From Mayfieldus sp963740555 (GTDB lineage: Bacteria; Actinomycetota; Thermoleophilia; Solirubrobacterales; 70-9), in NCBI GenBank assembly GCA_963740555.1, contig CAVUES010000003.1, positions 62,001 to 126,000 on the forward strand: a stretch of DNA of 64,000 nucleotides, given 5' to 3'. Position 1 is the stretch's first letter, and every line of letters starts with the position of its first letter. The notes under the pieces were generated by a model, which worked only from the letters and a program-made list of their open reading frames with translations, had not been told where the DNA came from and did not search any database. Positions 24,780 to 32,802 of the stretch are shown piece after piece. The translations under genes were made by a program, and so were the position numbers.

Positions 24780-26519
24780 GTGCTCGAGCCCTTCCAGCTC
24801 CCGTTCGTCCAGCGCGGGCTAATCGAGATCCTGATCCTCGCGATCCCCGCCGGGCTGCTTGGCAGCCTGATCGTGCTGCGCGGCCTGGCCTTCTTCTCCC
24901 ACGCAGTCGGGACCGCCGCCTTCCCCGGCCTGGTCCTCGCCGACGGGCTCGGCTTCGCGGCGCCGCTGGGCGCCTTTGGCGCCGCCGTGTTCTTCAGCGC
25001 CGGCACCGCGACGCTCCCCCGCCGCCGACTCGGCTACGACAGCCTCACCGCGCTGGTGCTGGTCGGCTGCCTGGCCGCGGGGGTGATCCTGGCGAGCGAC
25101 GTCTTCCGCTCCGGCTCGGAGATCGACAGCCTGCTCTTCGGCAGCCTGCTTCTGATCGACGGCCGAGACGTGGCTCTGGCCGCGGTGGCCGCGGGCTCCT
25201 CGGCGATCGCGATGCTGCTGCTCGGCCCACGCTGGCTGGCGGCCGGCTTCGATCCGATGGTCGCGAAGAGCGTCGGCGCCGGATCGCGCTATCTCGAGAT
25301 CACGCTCCTCGGCCTGATCGCCCTCGCGAGCACGGCGGCGCTCTCGGCGGTCGGTGCGCTGCTGGTGACGGCGCTTTTCGTCGTCCCCGCGGCGACCGCA
25401 CGGCTCTGGACGGCTCGCCTGACCCGCTGGCAGATCGCCAGCGTCCTGCTCGCCGCCATCGAGGGGACGGTGGGGCTCTGGCTTTCGGTGAAGACAAACG
25501 CCCCGCCGGGGGCGACGATCGCCACCCTCTCCGGCGGCGTCTTCGCGGTCGCGGCGCTGTCCCGCTGGCTTGCGCCGCGCGGCCTCGGGCTCGCGGTGGC
25601 AGCCATCGCGGCGGTCGCGCTGCTCGGCGGATGCGGAGGCGGAGGCGGCAACGGAGGCCTCAAGGTGGTCGCGACGACGACCCAGATCGGCGATTGGGCC
25701 CGGACGGTCGGGGGCAACTCGGTCGACGTCGATCAGATCCTGCATCCGAACACCGACCCGCACGAATACGAGCCTCGTCCCAGCGACGTCACCAACGCCG
25801 CCGACGCGAAGCTCGTGTTCACCAACGGCGACAACCTCGACCGCTGGATCGGCGACGTGGTTTCCGAGAGCGGCAGCGGCGCCAGGGTCGTCGATCTCGG
25901 CGCCGGCGTGCCGATCCGCGTCCCGGGGGAATCGAGCGGCCCGGAGGCGTCGAAGTACGACCCGCATTGGTGGCACGACCCGCGCAACGCCGAGGCGGCG
26001 GTGACCGAGATCGAGCGGCAGCTCTCCGCCGCCGACCCCAAGGACCGAAACGTCTTTCGCCGCAACACGGACGCGTACCTGGCCAAGTTGCGGGCGCTCG
26101 ACGGCGGAATCCAGCGCTGCATGAGCCAGATTCCCACCGCCGATCGCAAGCTGGTCACCGACCACGACGCCTTCGGCTACTTCGCGAAGCGGTACAGGAT
26201 CACGGTCGTCGGCGCCGTCATCCCCTCGCAGACCACCCAGGCACAACCGTCGGCCAAGGACGTCTCCGACCTCACCAAGCTGATCGACCAGCAGGGCGTG
26301 AAAGCGATCTTCCCCGAGAGCTCGATCAACCCGAAGCTCGCGAAGGCGATCGCCTCGCAGACCGGAGCATCGGCCGACTACACCCTTTATGGCGACACCC
26401 TCGGACCGTCCGATTCCAGCGGCGCCACCTACCTGCAGATGGAGCAGGCCAACGCGGACGCGATGACGCGCGGCTTCACCGGCGGAAAGAGCGGCTGCCG
26501 GATCGCGGGGATCGGTTGA
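24780..26519 (+). CDS. Fused zinc ABC permease (ZnuB-like) and zinc-binding lipoprotein (ZnuA-like)
   Basis: A 579-residue fusion. Residues 1-265 form an ABC-3 family permease (LIVLRGLAFFSHAVGTAAFPGL; GALLVTALFVVPAATARLW). Residues 268-284 form an extra hydrophobic helix ending in LLGGC285, a lipobox-like site, then a Gly linker. Residues 293-579 are a complete cluster A-I binding protein: TQIGDWARTVGG, NTDPHEYEPRPSD (His328), DPHWWHDP (His396 or 399), TDHDAFGYF (His462), FPESSIN (Glu513), YGDTLG (Asp539). Cys285 falls on the outer face by the positive-inside rule. Lipidation and cleavage could release a normal lipoprotein, or the two halves stay joined. GTG start; the Zur-like box is immediately upstream. 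Confidence 0.85.
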   Translation: MLEPFQLPFVQRGLIEILILAIPAGLLGSLIVLRGLAFFSHAVGTAAFPGLVLADGLGFAAPLGAFGAAVFFSAGTATLPRRRLGYDSLTALVLVGCLAAGVILASDVFRSGSEIDSLLFGSLLLIDGRDVALAAVAAGSSAIAMLLLGPRWLAAGFDPMVAKSVGAGSRYLEITLLGLIALASTAALSAVGALLVTALFVVPAATARLWTARLTRWQIASVLLAAIEGTVGLWLSVKTNAPPGATIATLSGGVFAVAALSRWLAPRGLGLAVAAIAAVALLGGCGGGGGNGGLKVVATTTQIGDWARTVGGNSVDVDQILHPNTDPHEYEPRPSDVTNAADAKLVFTNGDNLDRWIGDVVSESGSGARVVDLGAGVPIRVPGESSGPEASKYDPHWWHDPRNAEAAVTEIERQLSAADPKDRNVFRRNTDAYLAKLRALDGGIQRCMSQIPTADRKLVTDHDAFGYFAKRYRITVVGAVIPSQTTQAQPSAKDVSDLTKLIDQQGVKAIFPESSINPKLAKAIASQTGASADYTLYGDTLGPSDSSGATYLQMEQANADAMTRGFTGGKSGCRIAGIG

Positions 26520-26554
26520 CTTCGCCTCAGCACGCCCTGGGGGCCGAGAGCACG

Positions 26555-27331
26555 ATGACGGCAGCGCCGAGCACGGACACCGTGTTCGCGGAGGCGGTCG
26601 GCTTCGCCGCCGGATACGGCGGCAGGGCGGCGATTGAGGAGGTCCACTTTCGGATTGCTCCTGGGCAACGGGTCGGTCTGCTGGGCCCCAACGGCGGTGG
26701 CAAGACCACGCTCCTGCGAGCGATGCTCGGAGAGCTGGCGCCGTTACGGGGCTCGCTACGGGTAAACGCGCGTTGCGGCGTGGTCCCACAGACCGAGCGC
26801 TCGCGTCTCGACTATCCCGTCTCGGCGCTCGACGTCGCGTTGATGGGATCGCTCTCCCACCTGCCCTGGTGGCGGCGACCCGGCCGCTCGGAGCGCCGCA
26901 AGGCGCTCGACGCCCTCGGCGCGGTCGGCCTGCGCGAGCTTGCCGCCACCACGTTCGGCGAGCTCTCGGGCGGCCAGCGGCAGCGGGTCCTGGTCGCCCG
27001 TGGGCTGGTCCAGGAGGCGGGGCTTCTGCTCCTCGACGAGCCGTTCAGCGGCCTCGACAGCGACAGCGCCTCGCGCCTCGAGGAACTGATCGCCGAGCTC
27101 GCCGCCGACGGCAGGGGCGTGATCGTGGCCACCCACGACCTCGAGCAGGCGCGCCGGTTCGACCTCGTGCTGTGCCTGAATCGGCGCCAGATCGCCTTCG
27201 GCGAGCCCGACCGGGTCCTCGACCTCGAGGTCCTCGAGGCCACCTACCGCGGCGCGATCGTCGAGGTCCCCGGTGACGGCGGCCGCGGGATCCTGCCTCC
27301 CCACCATCACGACCACCATGAACATGGCTGA
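26555..27331 (+). CDS. znuC: Zinc ABC transporter ATP-binding protein
   Basis: A 258-residue ATPase energising the zinc importer. Walker A GPNGGGKTT is near 46-54, the signature LSGGQRQRV near 144, and Walker B LLLLDEPFSGLD near 166. The C-terminus is a histidine-rich tail (PPHHHDHHEHG), a likely zinc-binding/sensing element. The ATG lacks a good Shine-Dalgarno. An in-frame TTG at 26516 overlapping the upstream stop (TTGA) would add 13 residues and is a real alternative. The 3' end overlaps the second permease gene by 14 nt. Confidence 0.87.
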   Translation: MTAAPSTDTVFAEAVGFAAGYGGRAAIEEVHFRIAPGQRVGLLGPNGGGKTTLLRAMLGELAPLRGSLRVNARCGVVPQTERSRLDYPVSALDVALMGSLSHLPWWRRPGRSERRKALDALGAVGLRELAATTFGELSGGQRQRVLVARGLVQEAGLLLLDEPFSGLDSDSASRLEELIAELAADGRGVIVATHDLEQARRFDLVLCLNRRQIAFGEPDRVLDLEVLEATYRGAIVEVPGDGGRGILPPHHHDHHEHG

Positions 27332-28187
27332 GCCGGTCTCTATCGTCGCCTTGCTGTGGGGGACGCTGACCGGGCCCATCAATGACCCGATCACACGGCG
27401 AGCGCTGCTCGAGGTCTGCTTGGTGGGGATCACGAGCGGGGCGGTCGGCTGCTGGATCGTCCTCTACGGGCTCTCCTACAGCTCGGAGTCGCTTTCGCAC
27501 TCACTGCTCCCGGGGTTGGTGGTGGCGACGCTCGCCGGAGCGCCGCTGCTGCTCGGGGGGGCAGTCGGCGTCCTGGTCGCGGCGCTGGCGATCGCGCTTG
27601 TCGCGCGGGTGCCGGCGATCGCCAACGACACCGCGGTGGCGATCGTCGTCACGACGATGTTCGGGCTCGGGGCGCTGCTCGCCCTCTCGCCCTCCTCTCC
27701 CCCGGGGATTCAGGACCTGCTGTTCGGCGACATCCTCGGCGTTTCGAACACGGATCTGCTGCTCGCCGCGCTCGCCGCCGTCGCCGCGCTGGGCGCGCTT
27801 CGGCTCCTGCACGGACAGCTGCTCGCGGTCGGCTTCGACCGTGCGGGGGCGCGGGCGCTCGGGGCGAGCCCGGCGCTGGCGGAGACCGCGCTGCTCGTAT
27901 TGATCGCGCTCGCGGTGCTGATCGGTGTCCAGGGCCTCGGCAACCTGCTCGTCGTCGCGGTGCTCGTCGGCCCCGCGGCCACCGCCCGTCTGCTCTGCAG
28001 CAGGCTGCTGCCGATGATGGGGGTCGCGGCAGCGGTCGCGATCCTGGGCGGAGCGATCGGCCTCTACCTCTCCTACTACGCGGGCACCGCCGCAGGCGCA
28101 TCGGTCGCCGCCGCTCTTGTCGTTGTCTTCCTGCTCGCGGCAATCGCCAGCGCGGTTTCGGGGCGATCGGCAGAGGTGCCGCTGTGA
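27318..28187 (+). CDS. znuB: Zinc ABC transporter permease (second)
   Basis: A 289-residue ABC-3 permease with about eight to nine transmembrane helices. Family blocks are GCWIVLYGLSYSSESLSHSLLPGLVVA and LGNLLVVAVLVGPAATARLLC. With the permease half of the fusion it would make a heterodimeric channel served by one ATPase. Start ATG 27318 or 27324; the 15 codons before it in the same frame merely read through the ATPase His tail. Confidence 0.87.
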   Translation: MNMAEPVSIVALLWGTLTGPINDPITRRALLEVCLVGITSGAVGCWIVLYGLSYSSESLSHSLLPGLVVATLAGAPLLLGGAVGVLVAALAIALVARVPAIANDTAVAIVVTTMFGLGALLALSPSSPPGIQDLLFGDILGVSNTDLLLAALAAVAALGALRLLHGQLLAVGFDRAGARALGASPALAETALLVLIALAVLIGVQGLGNLLVVAVLVGPAATARLLCSRLLPMMGVAAAVAILGGAIGLYLSYYAGTAAGASVAAALVVVFLLAAIASAVSGRSAEVPL

Positions 28188-28277
28188 GCGCGAGGCTCAA
28201 GAAGGGAGCTTGATTTGGGCCGAGCGCGAACATCAAGGCCTGTGAGCGCGAAGCGGGGCGCCGCTACGATCGAACTC

Positions 28278-28724
28278 ATGGGAGAGCCCGGCCACCAGGA
28301 CTGGGTCGAGCATGCGCTTGCGACGCTCCAGGAGGCAGGGTTTCGCGAAGGCGGAGCGCGGCGGGCGGTGGTCGACCTGCTCGGAGAGCAGGACTGCGCC
28401 CTCAGCGCACTCGAGATCGAGGAGAGGCTGGCGGCGCGCGACCACGCTGTCGGCCGGGCGAGCGTTTACCGGACACTGGAGCAGCTCGAGGGCCTGAGCC
28501 TCGTGCAACGCCTCGAGATGGGAACCGGCACCGCGAGCTACGAGCGTTCGGGCCCAACCGGTCAACACCATCACCACCTGGTCTGCGAGAGCTGCGGCGC
28601 CGTGGTTCCGTTCGAAGACGCAGACCTGGAGCGGGCCATCGCGCGGGTGTCCCGCAACGCCAGCTTCGACGTCTCGGACCACGACGTCACCCTGCGCGGC
28701 CGTTGCCAGCGCTGCTCGAGCTGA
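28278..28724 (+). CDS. zur: Fur-family regulator, probably Zur
   Basis: A 148-residue Fur-type winged helix repressor. The DNA-binding part (about 20-85) contains ALSALEIEERLAARDHAVGRASVYRTLEQL. The metal sites include the HHHHLVCESCG cluster near 97-107 and a C-terminal CQRC, together the CxxC pairs of the structural zinc. Position at the end of a zinc operon with a Zur-like box argues for zinc rather than iron sensing. A TTG start at 28215 with an AAGGGAG Shine-Dalgarno would add 21 residues. Confidence 0.85.
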   Translation: MGEPGHQDWVEHALATLQEAGFREGGARRAVVDLLGEQDCALSALEIEERLAARDHAVGRASVYRTLEQLEGLSLVQRLEMGTGTASYERSGPTGQHHHHLVCESCGAVVPFEDADLERAIARVSRNASFDVSDHDVTLRGRCQRCSS

Positions 28725-28758
28725 CAAAGGCCGACCGTCGGAGTACCCTCAGGCCGCG

Positions 28759-28938
28759 ATGTGCGTGCAATGCATGATGACCGCGATGACCTCGACGGCC
28801 GCAGCCAGCGGGATTCGCTCCTGGCTGCACACGCGCCGCTACGAATGGCTGAGCCCGGCGCGGATGCGCCGGATCACGATCGGCCTGGTCGCCGCGGCAT
28901 TGATCGCATCGGCGACCCTGATCAGCGGCTCCGGCTAG
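28759..28938 (+). CDS. Small membrane protein with CVQC N-terminus
   Basis: A 59-residue ORF: MCVQCMMTAMTSTAAASGIRS first, then one hydrophobic helix near the C-terminus (TIGLVAAALIASATLISG). The CxxC at residues 2-5 could bind metal (a zinc or redox role is conceivable next to zur). The downstream gene is convergent and only 3 nt away. Small MC(V/A)QCM proteins recur in actinobacteria, which supports reality. Function unknown. Confidence 0.55.
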   Translation: MCVQCMMTAMTSTAAASGIRSWLHTRRYEWLSPARMRRITIGLVAAALIASATLISGSG

Positions 28939-28941
28939 CGA

Positions 28942-29658
28942 CTAGCGAAACGCCAGGTATGGGTTGCTGGGCTCGGGGATCTTCTCGATCCGCTCCGCGT
29001 CGACGACGTACCCCTTGCCCTTCCTGTCGAGCGCACCGGTGACGTCGAGCCAGGTGTTCGTGGGAAAGCCCCCGTCGGCCAGGGTCGGATCCACCGTAAC
29101 CCCGATCGGGATCGCATCGGCGATGCAACAGGTGATGTAGAAGCGCCCCAGGGTGAACGGAGCCTTCGGCGAGTTCCCGGCCTTCATCACGAAACCGGTC
29201 AGGTTCACCTGGCGCCCCGGGCTGAGGCCTAGCGTTTCGCCCTCCTGAGGGTCGTCTCCCGCCGCCTTTATCTGAAGGAAGTCGATGTCCGCGGCGCCCT
29301 TCGACAGGGACTCGGCGAGGCTGGCGAGATCGACGCCGCGGGCCGTGAGCTTCTTCGAAGCCGCAAGCGCGCCCAGCGAGGAGCCCGACAGCAGCACCGC
29401 CAGCACGATCGGGGTCAGCATCGCGAGCAGCCCGGCGGCCTCGCGCCGGGAGATACCGCGGACCGCGTCGGAGGCGGCGGCGCTCGAGCGAGCGTAGGCG
29501 AACGTGACCAGCGCGAGGGTGACCGCGCCGAAGGTGACCACCCAGGAAGTGCGCGGGCCGAGGTAGCGCAGCACCTCTCCGCTCAACCACAGCCAGCCCA
29601 GGAACGCGGCCCAGAGCGAGAGCACGAAGAGGCGGATGTTGCGGACGCTGAGGCTCAT
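28942..29658 (-). CDS. TIGR03943-family (YcgQ-like) membrane protein
   Basis: A 238-residue protein: three or four N-terminal transmembrane helices (about 8-105), then a soluble outer domain with 'GRFYITCCIADAIPIGVTV' near 170, a conserved paired-cysteine block. It always travels with a UPF0718 permease, and here it overlaps that gene's stop by 4 nt. The pair is widely suspected of metal or thiol-ligand transport. Adjacency to zinc uptake genes and zur is consistent with that, but not proof. Confidence 0.8.
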   Translation of the reverse strand: MSLSVRNIRLFVLSLWAAFLGWLWLSGEVLRYLGPRTSWVVTFGAVTLALVTFAYARSSAAASDAVRGISRREAAGLLAMLTPIVLAVLLSGSSLGALAASKKLTARGVDLASLAESLSKGAADIDFLQIKAAGDDPQEGETLGLSPGRQVNLTGFVMKAGNSPKAPFTLGRFYITCCIADAIPIGVTVDPTLADGGFPTNTWLDVTGALDRKGKGYVVDAERIEKIPEPSNPYLAFR

Positions 29659-30722
29659 TTGACGATGGCTCCGAACAGCAGCGCGCCTACGAGAACCAGG
29701 GGAACGGCGACGACCAGCAGTCGACGCATGAACGGGGGACGGAAGGTGGCGCCGTAGATCGCCGCAAGCTTCGCGTCGAGGATCGGCCCGAAGACCAGAA
29801 AGCCGAGCTGGGCGCTGAGCGGGAAGGCGGTGAACGAGGTGGCGACGAAGGCGTCGGCCTCCGAGCAGAGCGCCAGCATGAACGCGAATGCCATCAGCGC
29901 CAGGACCCCGAGCACGGCGGCCCCCGCGACCCCGGAGAGGATGTCCTGGGGGACGAAGGTCTGCATCAGCGCCGAGGCGGCTGCACCGAGCATCAAGAAG
30001 CGGCTCATGAACAGCAGGTCGCCGATCAGATGCCCGACGAAGGCGCCGCCGCGGTCCTCGGCGACGTCCTGGTGCTCATGTCCGTCGGCCCATTGCTCGC
30101 CCCCGTCGGCTCGTGCGTCGCGGCGCAGCAGCGGTGTGCCCCGACCCGCGATCACGAAGCCCGCGGCCATCGCGACGATGAAGCCCAGGGTCGCCCGGCC
30201 GGCGACCATCTCGGCGCCGCGCGTGCCGCCGCCGAACGCGACCCAGGTCGAGATCAGGACGATCGGGTTGAGAATCGGGGCGGAGAACATGAACCCCAGC
30301 CCCGCCGAGGGATGCATCCCGCGGGCGATCAAGCGCCGGCCGATCGGCACCGAGCCGCACTCGCAGACCGGGAAGGCAAAGCCGGCAAGCGTCGCGCCCG
30401 GAAGCTGGAGGCGGCGCGGCAGGCTGCCCACCCGGGCGAAGACCCGATCGGGCACGAAGACGGCGACCGCGGCCGAGACCAGGGCGCCGAGGAGGATGAA
30501 CGGCAGCGCCTCGATCACGATCGAGGCGAAGATCAACCCGAAGGACGTCAGCTGGGCGACGTTGCCGAGCTTCAGCGCGTGCGCGCCCAAAATCGCCAGG
30601 AAGAGCAGCCAGAAGGCAAGGCTGACCTGCCAGATCGGCACCGAGCGTGCCGGCCGGGGGCCTTGCGTCGTCGCTAGGGGCGCTGGCTGAGTCGCGGCAA
30701 CGGGCGCTGCCTGCGATTCCAT
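29655..30722 (-). CDS. UPF0718 (YcgR-like) permease
   Basis: A 355-residue integral membrane protein with about eight transmembrane helices. The family signature CECGSVPIGRRLIARGMHP lies near 118-136, and 'SAPILNPIVLIS' follows. A hydrophilic loop near 205-230 (ADGHEHQDVAEDRGG) carries His and acidic residues that could bind metal. It is first in a two-gene operon with the TIGR03943 partner. Substrate unproven. Confidence 0.82.
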   Translation of the reverse strand: MESQAAPVAATQPAPLATTQGPRPARSVPIWQVSLAFWLLFLAILGAHALKLGNVAQLTSFGLIFASIVIEALPFILLGALVSAAVAVFVPDRVFARVGSLPRRLQLPGATLAGFAFPVCECGSVPIGRRLIARGMHPSAGLGFMFSAPILNPIVLISTWVAFGGGTRGAEMVAGRATLGFIVAMAAGFVIAGRGTPLLRRDARADGGEQWADGHEHQDVAEDRGGAFVGHLIGDLLFMSRFLMLGAAASALMQTFVPQDILSGVAGAAVLGVLALMAFAFMLALCSEADAFVATSFTAFPLSAQLGFLVFGPILDAKLAAIYGATFRPPFMRRLLVVAVPLVLVGALLFGAIVK

Positions 30723-30731
30723 GTGAAGAAG

Positions 30732-31145
30732 TTAGCCATTCGCGCTGGGCGATCCTGGCTGCGGCCCGTCATCGCCTCGCGGCCGATAGGCAAAGTCGCC
30801 CGTCGGCATCGCGAAAGGCGGTGAGGCGGCCGAGGCGTAGATCAACTCGACGTCTCCCTCGTTGCGGATCGCGTGCCGCGATCGCGGCGCAATGAAGATC
30901 GTGTCGCCTGGGCCCACGACCTGCTCCTCTTCGTCGACCAGCATCCTCCCCTCGCCGCGGACGATCACGTAGACCTGCTCGGAGTCCTGGTGGGCGTGCA
31001 GCGATTGCTGGCTGCCGGGAGCACACTCGACCCAGGTGACCGCGAGGTTCGAGGAACCGTGCTGCCCCGGTGCCAAGGTCAGGTAGGAGACCTGACCGTC
31101 GCCGCGTTCGTTCGTGGGCGCATCGCTGAGCGACTGGACGAACAT
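30732..31145 (-). CDS. Cupin-domain protein
   Basis: A 137-residue single cupin. Motif 1 is APGSQQSLHAHQDSEQVYVIVRGEG (His50, His52, Glu56) and motif 2 PGDTIFIAPRSRHAIRNEG (His91). The metal-ligand pattern is intact, so it could be a small dioxygenase, isomerase or sugar-binding protein; no substrate is indicated. It starts 11 nt after guaA and is probably co-transcribed with it. Confidence 0.8.
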   Translation of the reverse strand: MFVQSLSDAPTNERGDGQVSYLTLAPGQHGSSNLAVTWVECAPGSQQSLHAHQDSEQVYVIVRGEGRMLVDEEEQVVGPGDTIFIAPRSRHAIRNEGDVELIYASAASPPFAMPTGDFAYRPRGDDGPQPGSPSANG

Positions 31146-31156
31146 CGCCCTCCCGC

Positions 31157-32794
31157 CTACTCCCACTCGATCGTCGCGGGCGGTTTCGATGAGACGTCGA
31201 GCGCTACGCGATTGACGTGCGGGACCTCGTTGATGATCCGGCTCGAGACCCGCTCGAGAAGGTCGTAGGGCAGCCGCGCCCAATCGGCGGTCATCGCGTC
31301 GTCGGAGGTGACGGCGCGGATCACGATCGGATATGCGTACGTGCGGCCGTCGCCCTGCACGCCGACGGATCGCACGACCGGCAGCACGCAGAACGACTGC
31401 CAGAGCTCCCGGTACAGGCCGGCGGCCCGCACCTCCTCCTGGAGGATCGCGTCGGCGGCGCGCAGGATGTCTAGCCGTTCGCGGTTTACCTCGCCGCCGA
31501 CGATGCGGATCGCCAGTCCCGGCCCGGGGAAGGGCTGACGCCAGACCATGCGGTCGGGCAGCCCGAGCTCGGCGGCGACGGCTCGCACCTCGTCCTTGAA
31601 CAGCATCCGCAGCGGCTCGACAAGCTCCAGGTCGAGGTCGTCGGGAAGCCCGCCGACGTTGTGGTGCGACTTGATCGTGTCGGCCCCGGTCCCTCCGCCC
31701 GACTCGATCACATCCGAGTAGAGGGTTCCCTGGACCAGATAGGCGGCGTCGTCCAACTTCACCGCCTCGCGCTCGAAGACGCGGATGAACTCCTCGCCGA
31801 TGATCTTGCGCTTCTGCTCGGGATCGGTGACGCCGGCGAGCCGCTCGAGGAATCGCTCCTCGGCATCGACGTGCACGAGCGGGATCCCGAAGCCACTGAA
31901 AGCCTCGACCACCTGCTCGGCCTCGTTGAGGCGCATCAGGCCGTGGTCGACGAAGACGCAGGTCAGCTTCTCGCCGACGGCGCGGTGGACGAGCAGCGCC
32001 GCGGTCGACGAGTCGACACCGCCGGATAGTCCGCAGATCACGCGACCGTCGCCGACCTGGGCTTTGATAGCCGCGATCTGCTCGGCGATCACCGAGGCCG
32101 GCGACCACTGCTCCTCGCAGCCCGCGATCTGGCGCAGGAAGCGGTCGAGGATGTCGGTCCCGTATGGGGTGTGGACGACCTCCGGGTGGAACTGGATCCC
32201 GTAAAGCCCGCGCTCTGGGCTCTCGCAGGCGGCGACCGGCGAGCCCGGGCTGGCGGCGAGGGCGGTGAAGCCGGGGGGCGGCTCGAAGACGGCGTCGCGG
32301 TGGCTCATCCAGCAATGCTGCTCGGCCGGCAGCCCGGAGAGCAGCTGGCCGCCCCCGTCGACGAGCGCCAGATCGGTGCGGCCGAACTCGCCCGCCTCCG
32401 CCGCCTCGACCCGACCGCCGAGCGCCCTCACCATCGCCTGCATCCCGTAACAGATGCCGAGCACCGGGGCCCCCAACTCGAGTAATTCGGTGGGGAATTC
32501 CGGCGCACCCGGCTCGTAGACGGAGGCCGGGCCGCCCGAGAGCACCAGCGCCTTCGGCCGCCGCTCGCGGATCAGCGCCGGATCGGTGTCGTAGGGCAGA
32601 AGCTCGGCGAAGACGCCGCAATCGCGGATCCGCCTCGCGATCAGCTGCGAGTACTGGCCGCCGAAATCGAGGACGAGAACCTCTTCGTGCGCCGGAACCT
32701 CCGCCGCCGTCGGCGCACCGACCCCCGCCGCATGCTCGACCGCGATCTCGGGAACGTGATCCCGGACCTCGGGCCCGGCGGGGTCAGCGGCCAC
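31157..32794 (-). CDS. guaA: GMP synthase (glutamine-hydrolysing)
   Basis: Converts XMP to GMP. The 545-residue protein has a class I glutamine amidotransferase domain (about 38-225; nucleophile in GICYGMQ, His/Glu in GIQFHPEVVHT), an ATP pyrophosphatase domain (GLSGGVDSST near 253) and the dimerisation domain ending SSKPPATIEWE. About 35 residues at the N-terminus (MAADPAGPEVRDHVPEIAV...) are extra and low in complexity. It is 8 nt downstream of guaB3. Confidence 0.96.
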   Translation of the reverse strand: MAADPAGPEVRDHVPEIAVEHAAGVGAPTAAEVPAHEEVLVLDFGGQYSQLIARRIRDCGVFAELLPYDTDPALIRERRPKALVLSGGPASVYEPGAPEFPTELLELGAPVLGICYGMQAMVRALGGRVEAAEAGEFGRTDLALVDGGGQLLSGLPAEQHCWMSHRDAVFEPPPGFTALAASPGSPVAACESPERGLYGIQFHPEVVHTPYGTDILDRFLRQIAGCEEQWSPASVIAEQIAAIKAQVGDGRVICGLSGGVDSSTAALLVHRAVGEKLTCVFVDHGLMRLNEAEQVVEAFSGFGIPLVHVDAEERFLERLAGVTDPEQKRKIIGEEFIRVFEREAVKLDDAAYLVQGTLYSDVIESGGGTGADTIKSHHNVGGLPDDLDLELVEPLRMLFKDEVRAVAAELGLPDRMVWRQPFPGPGLAIRIVGGEVNRERLDILRAADAILQEEVRAAGLYRELWQSFCVLPVVRSVGVQGDGRTYAYPIVIRAVTSDDAMTADWARLPYDLLERVSSRIINEVPHVNRVALDVSSKPPATIEWE

Positions 32795-32802
32795 GGCGCC
32801 GC

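Noticed and set aside
30723..30760. Zur-like box before the UPF0718 permease gene
   Set aside because: No inverted TGAGAA/TTCTCA pair found upstream of 30722 in the short gap to the cupin gene.
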